A stretch of 64,000 nt of DNA from positions 148,111 to 212,110 of the forward strand of contig NZ_KQ960172.1 of the NCBI RefSeq assembly GCF_001553115.1. The letters are read 5' to 3'. The notes under the pieces are model-generated. The model was not told where the DNA came from. It saw only the letters and a program-made list of their open reading frames with translations, and did no database searches. Position numbers and translations under genes: made by a program. This stretch comes from Aedoeadaptatus coxii. GTDB taxonomy: Bacteria > Bacillota > Clostridia > Tissierellales > Peptoniphilaceae. How positions within the stretch are numbered: the stretch's first letter is position 1; each line of letters starts with the position of its first letter. Below, piece by piece: positions 8,203 to 16,135 of the stretch.

Positions 8203-10254
8203 TTATGCTTTTCGTGCGGCGATGATTTCTTCCGCCAAGTGAGCGGGCACTTCTTCGTAGCGTTCAAAGTCCATTGTAAAAGATCCGCGGCCTTGGGTCA
8301 TGGCGCGAAGATCAATGGCGTATTCAAACATTTCCGCTTGAGGCGCTTCCGCCATAATGAGTTGTTCGCCGGCGTGTTGATCCATACCGAGGATGCGTCC
8401 GCGACGCTTGTTCATATCGCCCATAACATCGCCCATGTATTCGTCGGGCACGGTGACTTCCACGCGCATAATGGGTTCCAGTAGAATGGGGTTGGCTTCG
8501 GCAATGCCTTTTTTGAAGGCGAGGGATGCCGCCATTTTAAAGCTGACTTCGTTGGAGTCGACGTCGTGGTAGCTGCCGTCGTATAATACGGCTTTTACGC
8601 CGCGCACGGGGTAGCCTGCGAGGACGCCTTTTTCCATAGATTCTTCCAAGCCTTTTTCCACTGCCGGGAAGTAATTTTTCGGTACGCTGCCGCCAAAGAC
8701 TTCTTCGTCGAATACGAAGTCTTCTTCCGTCGGTTCGAAGCGAATCCAAACGTCGCCGTATTGGCCGGCGCCACCGGATTGTTTTTTGTGTTTGCCTTGT
8801 ACGGAGGCCGTACCGCGAATGGTTTCTCTGTAAGGAATGATGAAAGGCACTTTCTTGACTTCGACGCCGAAGGTGTTTTTCAATTTGTCCAGAATGACAT
8901 CTAAGTGAACGTTACCTTGGCCGCCGATGGTCATTTGCTTGGTTTCGGGATTGCGATCGATGACGATGCCCGGATCTTCGTCTTGTAATTTGCGAAGAGA
9001 GGTGGTGAGTTTTTCTTCGTCGTTTTTCGATGCCGCTTCGATGGCGTAGAAGTATACCGGTTGGGGCATTTTAACCCGTTTGTAAACCACGGGGTGTGCT
9101 TTATCGCAAAGGGTGTCGCCGGTTTTGGTGGCGGTGAGTTTGCCGATGGCGCCGATGTCGCCGGCGTGAATGGCTTCTACAGGGAATTGATCTTTTCCGC
9201 GAATGATGAAGGGACCGGTGTTCTTTTCGTCTTTTTCCTGAGAGGCGTTAAAGAGGCCGGTTTCTTTCGTCATGGTGCCGCTTAATACTTTGTAAACGGA
9301 GATTTTGCCGACGTAGGGATCGGTAATGGTTTTGAATACGACGGCGGAGAAGGGTTCGTCGCTGGAGATGCTGCGCTCTTCCCCGGATTCGTAGCGGAAT
9401 CCCGTGTGGGCGCGTTCGTCGTCCGGAGCGGGCATGTAGTTGACGATGGTGTTAAGCAAAATATCGATGCCTATGCCTTTTTCCGCACTGCCGACGAGTA
9501 AGGGCACGGCGTCGCCTTCTAAAAGAGCCGCCGTCACGCCGCGAAGGAGTTCTTCACGGGTGAATTTTTCGCCGTTGAAGTATTTTTCCATGAGGACTTC
9601 ATCGCTTTCGGCGACGACTTCGGCGATTTCTTCATACATACGCTCGGTGGCTTTAATTTGATCGTGGCTCAGTTCCACTTCTGCGGGAGCGGCTTCGGAG
9701 TATTTAAACCCTTTTTGGAAGATAACGTCGGTTACGCCGACAAAGTGTTCGCCTTCGCCGATGGGTACGGAGAAGGGAATAACTTTTTTACCGAAGAGGG
9801 TTTCGATTTGTTCCATAAGGTTGCGGAAGTTCACGTTTTCGCCGTCGATTTTGTTGACGAAAATAATACGGGGCAAGCCGATTTCTTCCGTATATTTCCA
9901 CATGCGTTCGGAGCCCACTTGCACGCCTGCTGTGGCGTCGATGATCATAAGGGCTGCTTCCGCCGCGCGAAGGGCGCCGATGGATTCGCTGATAAAATCC
10001 ATATATCCCGGCGTGTCGATAATGTTGAGTTTCATTTTACGCCATTCGATAGGAATGATGCTGGTGCCGATAGATGTTCCACGATCCTTTTCTTCTTTTG
10101 TGAAGTCGGACATGGTATTTTTTTGATCGACGTGGCCGATTTGTTTGGTCGCGCCGGATTGATAAAGCATGGCTTCGGTAAGATTGGTTTTACCCGATCC
10201 GCTGTGACCGACTAAAGCCAAGTTACGCACTAGATTGGTATTATAAACTTTCAT
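8203..10254 (-). CDS. Elongation factor G-like translational GTPase (EF-G paralogue)
   Basis: The 683-residue protein has the whole EF-G domain plan: GTPase domain, domain II (~residues 290-380), and domains III-V ending in the usual YEEVPAHLAEEII tail. The nucleotide motifs depart from classical EF-G. The P-loop is GHSGSGKT (16-23) instead of AHIDAGKT, switch I reads RGTSI instead of RGITI, and the G3 motif is DTPGY (80-84) with Tyr in place of the catalytic His. NKID (134-137) is kept. It therefore belongs to the EF-G-like subgroup found beside a standard fusA in many bacteria; a role in ribosome translocation, recycling or rescue cannot be decided from sequence. TAGGAGGAAT precedes the ATG. 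It is a single-gene transcription unit with its own promoter and terminator. Confidence 0.9.
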   Translation of the reverse strand: MKVYNTNLVRNLALVGHSGSGKTNLTEAMLYQSGATKQIGHVDQKNTMSDFTKEEKDRGTSIGTSIIPIEWRKMKLNIIDTPGYMDFISESIGALRAAEAALMIIDATAGVQVGSERMWKYTEEIGLPRIIFVNKIDGENVNFRNLMEQIETLFGKKVIPFSVPIGEGEHFVGVTDVIFQKGFKYSEAAPAEVELSHDQIKATERMYEEIAEVVAESDEVLMEKYFNGEKFTREELLRGVTAALLEGDAVPLLVGSAEKGIGIDILLNTIVNYMPAPDDERAHTGFRYESGEERSISSDEPFSAVVFKTITDPYVGKISVYKVLSGTMTKETGLFNASQEKDEKNTGPFIIRGKDQFPVEAIHAGDIGAIGKLTATKTGDTLCDKAHPVVYKRVKMPQPVYFYAIEAASKNDEEKLTTSLRKLQDEDPGIVIDRNPETKQMTIGGQGNVHLDVILDKLKNTFGVEVKKVPFIIPYRETIRGTASVQGKHKKQSGGAGQYGDVWIRFEPTEEDFVFDEEVFGGSVPKNYFPAVEKGLEESMEKGVLAGYPVRGVKAVLYDGSYHDVDSNEVSFKMAASLAFKKGIAEANPILLEPIMRVEVTVPDEYMGDVMGDMNKRRGRILGMDQHAGEQLIMAEAPQAEMFEYAIDLRAMTQGRGSFTMDFERYEEVPAHLAEEIIAARKA

Positions 10255-10299
10255 CTGAATAATTCCTCCTATCGTGACATTTCCTGAAGGGAAACGTTT

Positions 10300-10578
10300 T
10301 TATGTTTTGATTATATCATAGACCGATTTAATTTTCATTGCGAGGTTTTCATGTTTCTCTTTTTCTAAAATGTTTCTGTGATTTGTGAAAGAGTTGCAGT
10401 ATTCTCCCCCACTCTCGGCTTTTTCCAAATATATGGGGAAAAGGTTGCCGAGATGGGGTTTATAAAACTCACTTTGTAGCAGAAGAAAATGCCTTGCGGT
10501 ATTTCCCCCATCTATGGCATTCAACCGTAGGTCACGTTCTTCATTTGGGCAAAAATCAAACTCTCTTTGCGTCTGCAA
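10300..10578 (-). CDS. Doubtful small ORF (92 aa), possibly part of a repeat element
   Basis: A TTG-started frame with GAGGTGAG upstream runs through the 511-base gap between the EF-G-like gene and the desulfhydrase gene. The protein has no recognised domain, signal or membrane segment. Within it, two similar blocks (IDGGNTARHF and ESGGEYCNSF) reflect an imperfect DNA repeat about 100 bases apart. The frame also runs into the EF-G-like promoter. A repeat-derived, non-functional frame is at least as likely as a real gene. Confidence 0.2.
   Translation of the reverse strand: MQTQREFDFCPNEERDLRLNAIDGGNTARHFLLLQSEFYKPHLGNLFPIYLEKAESGGEYCNSFTNHRNILEKEKHENLAMKIKSVYDIIKT
10310..10315 (-). promoter_or_regulatory. 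-10 box of the EF-G-like gene
   Basis: Perfect TATAAT on the minus strand, about 55 bases upstream of the ATG at 10254. A weak -35 (TGAAAA) lies 16 bases further upstream. Confidence 0.5.
10394..10519. repeat. Imperfect direct repeat pair with internal hairpin
   Basis: Plus strand: blocks starting TTGCAGTATTCTCCCCC (10395) and TTGCGGTATTTCCCCC (10495) are near-copies of about 25 bases lying 100 bases apart. The first copy also forms one arm of a long imperfect hairpin with 10435-10458 (CCCCA-C-TCTCGGC against GCCGAGATGGGG, inner TTTTCC/GGAAAA). No T-run follows, so it does not look like a terminator. Apart from the doubtful 92-codon frame and the EF-G-like promoter, I see nothing else in 10255-10727. 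Confidence 0.5.
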
Positions 10579-10727
10579 AACTTCTCACCTCAAACCGATT
10601 AGCTCTTTTGGTTATAGAACCTGATTCAATCTTTCAGCATTCACCGTTGAACATTTTATTAGCGTTAAGGCATAGACTGTAATAAATAAATTCTTTCTCT
10701 GTTATCTTTTATTTATGTAACACAAAA

Positions 10728-10751
10728 GGGAGCGCGGTTTTCCGTGCTCCC
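10728..10751 (-). terminator. Rho-independent terminator after the D-cysteine desulfhydrase gene
   Basis: GGGAGCACGG, AAAA loop, CCGCGCTCCC (one mismatch), then TTTTGTGTT on the minus strand, 14 bases after the stop at 10766. Confidence 0.85.
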
Positions 10752-10765
10752 TCGTGTTTTTTATT

Positions 10766-11737
10766 TTATTTTCTAAGCAGCATTTCCATTTGTTCTCTCG
10801 TCCAACCGAAAGCGCCGCCGGAGTGTATAAAGAGGATATTTTCTTTTTCGCTCCAATGGTTGTTCATCAGTTCGGAAAAGAGACCGTACATGGCTTTGCC
10901 CGTATAGACGGGATCTAAGATGATGCCGGTTTGAGATACGAAGTCCCAAATAAATTCCATTTCTTCCGGACGACTTTTGGCGTAGCCGAGGCCGACGTAA
11001 TCGTCTAAAATCGTCACGCTATAATTCGCCACGTGATGGCCCGTCAACTCGTTCATTTCGTCGATAATGGGCGGCAGTGTTTTTTCCGTAATGTTTTCTT
11101 TCGTATCCAGTACGGAAATGCCGACGATGTCTTTTTCGCCTCCCGCCAGTGCGTTGCCGTAGACGAGGCCCGCCAACATACCGGCCGATCCCGCCACGCA
11201 GACGACGGTGTCGAAGGTAATACCCATTTCTTTTTCCTGATCGAGGATTTCGTTGAAGCAATCGAGATAGCCTAAGCTTCCCAGGCCGTTGCTCCCGCCC
11301 ATGGGAATGATCATGACGTTGCCGCCTTTTTCTTCGATTTCTCGTTTCACTTTTTCCATGAACTCGTCGGGATCGTCGTCTTCTTTGCCGATAATGTGCA
11401 CATGGGCGCCAGCCAATTGATCTAAGAATAGATTGGCTTCGCTTTTTGAATCTCGATGCCCTTGTAAGACTAAATGGCAGTTGATTCCCAGTCGCGCCGC
11501 CGCCATGGCCGTGGCGCGGGCGTGGTTGCTCTGCACGGCGCCTCGTGTAATGACGTCGGTAACGCCTTCTTCCAGTGCTTTTTGGAACAGATATTCCAGC
11601 TTGCGAATTTTATTTCCGGTAAATCCGACGCCGGTCATATCGTCCCGTTTAATATACAGATGGGCCGGTAAATCGGCATCCATTAATTGGATCTCTTCGA
11701 TTCGCGTCGGCGTATTGGCCAATGATAATTTTTTCAT
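10766..11737 (-). CDS. dcyD: D-cysteine desulfhydrase / ACC-deaminase-family PLP enzyme
   Basis: The 323-residue fold-type II PLP enzyme shows the family Lys in FTGNKIRKLEYL (K43) and the phosphate/substrate loop QSNHARAT (S70, N71, H72). A Gly-rich cofactor loop follows later (MGGSNGLGSLGY). In this family D-cysteine desulfhydrase converts D-cysteine to pyruvate, H2S and ammonia; relatives deaminate 1-aminocyclopropane-1-carboxylate or other D-amino acids, and sequence alone does not fully fix the substrate. GAGGTATTCTT precedes the ATG. It follows the histidine phosphatase gene by 9 bases and ends in a terminator, so it is the last gene of the ileS unit. Confidence 0.8.
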   Translation of the reverse strand: MKKLSLANTPTRIEEIQLMDADLPAHLYIKRDDMTGVGFTGNKIRKLEYLFQKALEEGVTDVITRGAVQSNHARATAMAAARLGINCHLVLQGHRDSKSEANLFLDQLAGAHVHIIGKEDDDPDEFMEKVKREIEEKGGNVMIIPMGGSNGLGSLGYLDCFNEILDQEKEMGITFDTVVCVAGSAGMLAGLVYGNALAGGEKDIVGISVLDTKENITEKTLPPIIDEMNELTGHHVANYSVTILDDYVGLGYAKSRPEEMEFIWDFVSQTGIILDPVYTGKAMYGLFSELMNNHWSEKENILFIHSGGAFGWTREQMEMLLRK

Positions 11738-11746
11738 AAGAATACC

Positions 11747-12349
11747 TCAATAAGATAGTCCGTCCTTTTGATCCGCTCGTTGAAGCACTTGCCACTTTCC
11801 CTTTTCGCAGCTCGCTATGGTAAGGCCCATGCTCTTTGCAATGGGTCTGTGCCAAAATCGGGCGACGGGCACCCCTTCCAGGACATTTAAAAGGGCGCGA
11901 ATGCTGACGCCGTGGGCGACGATCAGGATATGCTCTTTCGGTTCGCTCTCCAATCTTTGGATGAACTCTCCCATACCTTTGTAGAGATCGTGAAAGTTTT
12001 CAAGGCCCGGAAGGTGGAACTGATCCGGCGTTTGAAAATACACTACGCTGTTCGGATCGTTTTGGATATCTTTAAAAAGTTTTCCCTCCCACGAGCCGAG
12101 GGGCAACTCTCTCAGTGCTTCTTCTTCTATTATCGGAATCTTTCGGTTATTAATCAAGCCCTCTGCCGTTTTCTTTGCCCTGGGAAGATCGGAAGTGTAA
12201 CAGATGTCGATGGGAATATGGGAAAGTCTGTGTGCCATCATGGCAATGTCTTCCAGCCCTTTTTTCGTCAGCGGCGAATCCATTCGCCCCTGGACGCGAT
12301 CTTCTCTGTTCCACTCCGTTTCTCCGTGGCGCAGAATATAGAGTTTCAT
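11747..12349 (-). CDS. Histidine phosphatase family protein (phosphoglycerate-mutase-like)
   Basis: The 200-residue protein begins MKLYILRHGETEWN; RHGE (R7-E10) carries the catalytic phospho-His of the branch-1 histidine phosphatase superfamily, and VAHGVSIRALL supplies the second catalytic His. ELPLGSWEGK matches the region with the family's catalytic acid. Members of this size include cofactor-dependent phosphoglycerate mutases and broad phosphatases such as PhoE or CobC; the substrate here is not predictable. It begins one base after the ileS stop codon and has no obvious ribosome binding site of its own, so its translation probably depends on ileS. Confidence 0.85.
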   Translation of the reverse strand: MKLYILRHGETEWNREDRVQGRMDSPLTKKGLEDIAMMAHRLSHIPIDICYTSDLPRAKKTAEGLINNRKIPIIEEEALRELPLGSWEGKLFKDIQNDPNSVVYFQTPDQFHLPGLENFHDLYKGMGEFIQRLESEPKEHILIVAHGVSIRALLNVLEGVPVARFWHRPIAKSMGLTIASCEKGKWQVLQRADQKDGLSY

Positions 12350-12350
12350 C

Positions 12351-15300
12351 TTAGAGTTTTTTTAATTGGAAACGTACGGTTTCGCCGTTTAGATCTTGAT
12401 CGTCGCCGTCGAGTGCTTCCAAGGTCATGGATTCGGCCAAGGTTTCGTCGCAAATTTCAGCTTTTGCCGCTTCCAGCACGTCTTTCACTGTGCCTTCGGC
12501 ATCGTAGGCGATGGCGATGTGATCGGTAACTTCATAATCGTTGGCTTTCCGTTGATTTTGTACTTTCGAGATAAATTCGCGCACATAACCTTCTGCCAAA
12601 AGTTCGTCGGTAAGTTCCGTATCGAGGATGACGAAGAGATTGTCTTCCATGCTGACGTCGAAGCCTTCTTTGGCGTCGATATCGACGAGAACGTCGTCGA
12701 CGACGACTTCTGTTTCTTCGCCGTTTAAGGTCATGGTGACGCTTTCGTTGGATTTCAATTGATCGTAAAGTTCTTTGGCATTGCTTTCGCCCAAGATCTT
12801 TTTGAAGTCTTTAATCTTCGGACCGAATTTTTGGCCTACTTCTTTAAAGTTCGGCTTCAAGCTGTAGGTCATGTATTCCGTCAAATCGTCGCAGAAGTAA
12901 ACTTCTTTCACGTTTAATTCTTCTTGGATCAATTCCGTTAAATCGCCGATGATGGGTTTGAGATCGGCGTCGACGAGAACTTCTTGAAGGGGTTGACGCA
13001 CTTTGATCTTGGCATTTTCACGGCCTGCACGCCCTAAGGTTACGAGGGTACGGACGATGCGCATTTTTTCTTCGAGTTTTTCGTCGATAAAGGATTCGTC
13101 CGCCACGGGGTAAGTTTCCAAGTGGATACTTTCGCCGCCGACGAGGGTTTCGTAAAATTCTTCGGCGATGAAGGGCGCCATGGGGGCGATCATTTTACAT
13201 AGGCCGAGCAAGACGTCGTAGGTTGTCTTAAAGACGGCTTTACGAGATGGGGTATCTTCTTCGCTCCAGAAACGGCGACGGTTTCTGCGGATATACCAGT
13301 TGGAGAAATCTTCGGAAACGAAATCTTGAATGTCGCGAACGACTTTTGTAATTTCGTGGATTTCCATGTTTTCTACGACGGATTTTAAGAGGCTGTTGTA
13401 CTTGGAAAGGATCCAGCGATCGATTTCGTCATATTCCACTTCTCCCGCTTCTCTCGGATCGACGCCGTTAATGTTGGCGTAAAGTGTGAAGAAGTTGTGG
13501 ATGTTGCGCAAGGTGCGGAAGAATTTTCCGTTCACTTCACGCAAGCCGTCTTCGTCGAATTTTGTCGGCGTCCATGGGGGCGAAACGTACATCAGGTACC
13601 ATCTCACCGCATCGGCGCCGTATTTTTTAAAGAGTTCTTCCGGCGACACGGTGTTGCCCCGGGACTTACTCATTTTCTTGCCCTCTTTATCGAGGATCAA
13701 ATCGTTGACGAGGACGCTCTTATAAGGTGCCTTGCCCGTCATATAAGTGGAGATGGCGAGAAGGGAGTAGAACCAGCCGCGAGTTTGGTCGATACCTTCG
13801 TTGATGAAGGCGGCCGGGAAGAGTTTGTCGAAATCGTCTTTGTGTTCAAAGGGATAGTGCCATTGGGCGAAGGGCATGGAGCCGGAATCGAACCAGCAGT
13901 CAATAACGTCGGTGACGCGGGTCATGGTGCCGCCGCATTCGCATTTAATGTGAACGTCGTCGACATAGGGGCGGTGAAGGTCGATGGATTCGTCGATATC
14001 TTCTTCCGCACGTTCCACGAGTTCTTTGATGCTTCCTACGGAAGTGGTCTTGCCGCAGTCTTCACAGCGCCAAATGGGGAAGGGTGTACCCCAGTATCTG
14101 GAGCGGGAGATGGCCCAGTCGTTTAGGTTTTCCAGCCAGTTGCCGAAACGCTTTTCGCCGACGAAATCCGGATACCAGTCTACGCCATTGTTGTTTTCGA
14201 TGAGTTTTTCTTTCATCTTGGTAACTTCAATGTACCAGGAGGGGTGTGCGTAGTAGATAAGCGGCGTCTTGCAGCGCCAGCAGTGGGGGTAATTGTGGAC
14301 GATGGTTTCTTTCGAGAACACTTTATCTTGGCTCTTCAGGTAGTCGATGATTTCTTCGTTGACATTGTGAACGAATTTGCCCTTCCATTGGGTTTCGGTA
14401 AAGTTTCCGTCGTCGTCTACGGGTTTTAAGAATGCCAAGTTGTTGCGGCGACCGGTTTGATAGTCGTCTTCCCCGAAGGCGGGAGCGGTGTGGACGATAC
14501 CCGTACCGTCTTCTGTGGTGACGTAATCTGCCGTGACCACGACGAAGGCGTCTCCTTCTTCCACTTTTACTTGGTCTAATAATTGTTCGTAACGGCGGCC
14601 GGCGAGTTCTGCGCCTTTCACCGTTTCAAGTACTTCGTATTCCCCTTTTAATACGGCGTCTTTTAAATTATCGGCGAGATAGTAGACATTGCCGTCTTCG
14701 TATTTTACTTTTACGTAATCTACATCGGGATGCACGGCGAGGGCCACGTTGGAGGGCACGGTCCAAGGGGTTGTGGTCCATGCGAGGTAGTAGGCATCTT
14801 CGTCGGTGCATTTGAATTTCATAGTAATGGTCGGCGTCTTGTCTTCTTGATAGCCTTGGGCTACTTCGTGGGATGCAAGGCCTGTGCCGCAGCGTGGGCA
14901 GTAAGGTAAGATCTTATGGCCTTCATAGATCAGGCCGTCTTCAAACATTTTGTTGAGGATGTACCAAACCGATTCGATGTAGGAATTGTTCAGGGTGATG
15001 TAGGGATCGTCCAAGTCGATGAGGTAACCCATGCGCGACGTCATTTTGCGCCAAAGGCCTTCGTATTCGAACACGGATTCCCGGCATTTTTGGTTGAATT
15101 TTTCGATGCCGTATTTTTCGATGTCTTGTTTATTGTGGAGACCTAATTTCTTTTCCACTTCGATTTCCACGGGAAGTCCGTGGGTATCCCAGCCTGCCTT
15201 ACGGTTGACGCGATAACCCTGCATGGTTTTGTAACGGCAGGTCATATCTTTTAATGTACGGGCCATGACGTGGTGAATGCCCGGCTTGCCGTTGGCTGTC

Positions 15301-15446
15301 GGAGGGCCTTCGTAGAACACGAAGTCTTCTTGGCCTTCGCGGGTTTCGACACTTCGTTTCAAAAGATCGATGTCTTGCCAATACTTGACGACACGTTGCT
15401 CACGCTCGTCGACCAGGTCTTGAGATAATGTCTTAAACTCTGTCAT
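12351..15446 (-). CDS. ileS: Isoleucyl-tRNA synthetase (IleRS2 type)
   Basis: The 1031-residue class I synthetase charges tRNA-Ile with isoleucine. The HIGH-type motif is GKPGIHHV near residue 47, the signature KMSKS is in KKMSKSRGN near residue 600, and a WCTTP-like region (AWTTTPWTVPSN) marks the editing (CP1) domain. The length and the GIHH-type start resemble the eukaryote-like IleRS2 class rather than the standard ~920-residue bacterial form with a C-terminal zinc finger. IleRS2 enzymes are generally insensitive to mupirocin, which is inference here. The start at 15446 is chosen over an upstream in-frame ATG (15521) because AAAAGGAGAAG precedes it and the longer version would translate through the T-box terminator. 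Expression is controlled by that leader. Confidence 0.96.
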   Translation of the reverse strand: MTEFKTLSQDLVDEREQRVVKYWQDIDLLKRSVETREGQEDFVFYEGPPTANGKPGIHHVMARTLKDMTCRYKTMQGYRVNRKAGWDTHGLPVEIEVEKKLGLHNKQDIEKYGIEKFNQKCRESVFEYEGLWRKMTSRMGYLIDLDDPYITLNNSYIESVWYILNKMFEDGLIYEGHKILPYCPRCGTGLASHEVAQGYQEDKTPTITMKFKCTDEDAYYLAWTTTPWTVPSNVALAVHPDVDYVKVKYEDGNVYYLADNLKDAVLKGEYEVLETVKGAELAGRRYEQLLDQVKVEEGDAFVVVTADYVTTEDGTGIVHTAPAFGEDDYQTGRRNNLAFLKPVDDDGNFTETQWKGKFVHNVNEEIIDYLKSQDKVFSKETIVHNYPHCWRCKTPLIYYAHPSWYIEVTKMKEKLIENNNGVDWYPDFVGEKRFGNWLENLNDWAISRSRYWGTPFPIWRCEDCGKTTSVGSIKELVERAEEDIDESIDLHRPYVDDVHIKCECGGTMTRVTDVIDCWFDSGSMPFAQWHYPFEHKDDFDKLFPAAFINEGIDQTRGWFYSLLAISTYMTGKAPYKSVLVNDLILDKEGKKMSKSRGNTVSPEELFKKYGADAVRWYLMYVSPPWTPTKFDEDGLREVNGKFFRTLRNIHNFFTLYANINGVDPREAGEVEYDEIDRWILSKYNSLLKSVVENMEIHEITKVVRDIQDFVSEDFSNWYIRRNRRRFWSEEDTPSRKAVFKTTYDVLLGLCKMIAPMAPFIAEEFYETLVGGESIHLETYPVADESFIDEKLEEKMRIVRTLVTLGRAGRENAKIKVRQPLQEVLVDADLKPIIGDLTELIQEELNVKEVYFCDDLTEYMTYSLKPNFKEVGQKFGPKIKDFKKILGESNAKELYDQLKSNESVTMTLNGEETEVVVDDVLVDIDAKEGFDVSMEDNLFVILDTELTDELLAEGYVREFISKVQNQRKANDYEVTDHIAIAYDAEGTVKDVLEAAKAEICDETLAESMTLEALDGDDQDLNGETVRFQLKKL

Positions 15447-15459
15447 TTTCTTCTCCTTT

Positions 15460-15650
15460 TCTAAATCAAAAAGCGCCCCAATCGTCGTTAGACGAAGGGA
15501 CGCTTTTAAACGCGGTACCACCCTACTTATAGGATTCTATCACTCGAAGCCTTAACGCGGCGAACGCCTTACGGTATCTCGGAAGGTGATGCGACTCATC
15601 GTATGTCGATGCTTCTCAGCTGCTGCATCTCTCTGTAAAACAGGGACGAT
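15460..15650 (-). promoter_or_regulatory. T-box leader (tRNA-Ile-sensing) of ileS
   Basis: Minus strand: a stem I region with AGAGAG and GCTGAGAAGC elements, a candidate isoleucine specifier ATC at 15588-15590 (assigned by position, tentative), the nearly invariant T-box sequence GGGTGGTACCGCG (15511-15523), then the terminator. Uncharged tRNA-Ile is expected to stabilise the antiterminator and allow ileS transcription. Confidence 0.93.
15468..15508 (-). terminator. Conditional terminator of the ileS T-box
   Basis: AAAAGCGTCCC pairs with GGGGCGCTTTTT across a loop containing TCGTCTAACGACGA. It competes with the antiterminator formed by the T-box sequence just upstream. Confidence 0.88.
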
Positions 15651-15664
15651 CAATCTTCGGCTTC

Positions 15665-16078
15665 CTAATCGATAAAGTTTGTAATTTTTAAGCTTTGTAA
15701 TTCTTCGATGATATTTCGTTGCACACCGTAAATGCTTCTGTGGAATTTACATCCTTCGATCCCGTGGCCGTTAAATCGGTTGCAATATGGATCGTTGGCG
15801 TGTAGACAACGGGAAAGTTCGATGGGCCCGTCGATGGCCAGGATTATATCGTAGAGGGAAATGGATTCGGCAGGTCTATTGAGAATATAGCCTCCCTTTG
15901 CGCCTCGCTTGGACAGCGTTAAACCGCCAAGATTGAGTTTCCGCAAAATCCGTAAAGTGAATCGTTCGGGTACCGTCATGGCTTCTGCAATTTTCGGCGC
16001 ACCTACAACTTCACCTTCGTGAGCTGCTAAATGTGCAATAATGCGAAATGCGTAATCAATTTCTTGAGTTAATTTCAC
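15665..16078 (-). CDS. Rrf2-family transcriptional regulator with three cysteines
   Basis: The 137-residue protein has an N-terminal winged helix (LTQEIDYAFRIIAHLAAH; ERFTLRILRKL recognition region) and the IscR/NsrR-type cysteine set C91, C99 and C110, which in this family can hold an Fe-S cluster sensing iron-sulfur status, NO or redox. The start is GTG at 16078 with AAGGAGG nine bases upstream. It has its own promoter overlapping the end of the SAF-domain gene. No isc or suf genes are in the window, so its targets are not evident; ileS directly downstream is controlled by a T-box and may simply lie next to it. Confidence 0.9.
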   Translation of the reverse strand: MKLTQEIDYAFRIIAHLAAHEGEVVGAPKIAEAMTVPERFTLRILRKLNLGGLTLSKRGAKGGYILNRPAESISLYDIILAIDGPIELSRCLHANDPYCNRFNGHGIEGCKFHRSIYGVQRNIIEELQSLKITNFID

Positions 16079-16106
16079 AGCGCAAATCCTCCTTCTTTAG
16101 GTTCAC

Positions 16107-16135
16107 ATTATAGCACGTTAATACTCAATGGTAAA
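16107..16135 (-). promoter_or_regulatory. Promoter of the Rrf2 regulator gene
   Basis: -35 TTTACC (16130-16135), 17-base spacer, -10 TATAAT (16107-16112) on the minus strand. The -10 overlaps the last codon region of the upstream gene. Confidence 0.5.

Noticed and set aside
9658-10215. 185-codon plus-strand frame
   Set aside because: Lies wholly antisense to the EF-G-like gene, has no ribosome binding site, and its sequence is the codon-biased shadow of the conserved GTPase domain.
10255-10765. Insertion-sequence remnant in the gene-poor gap
   Set aside because: No transposase-like protein pieces or clear terminal inverted repeats with target duplication could be seen; only the imperfect internal repeats support an element.
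11912-12529. 205-codon plus-strand frame
   Set aside because: Spans antisense across two real genes (histidine phosphatase and the ileS end); Arg-rich composition typical of a shadow frame.
13497-14126. 209-codon plus-strand frame inside ileS
   Set aside because: Antisense to highly conserved synthetase sequence, no ribosome binding site or domain.
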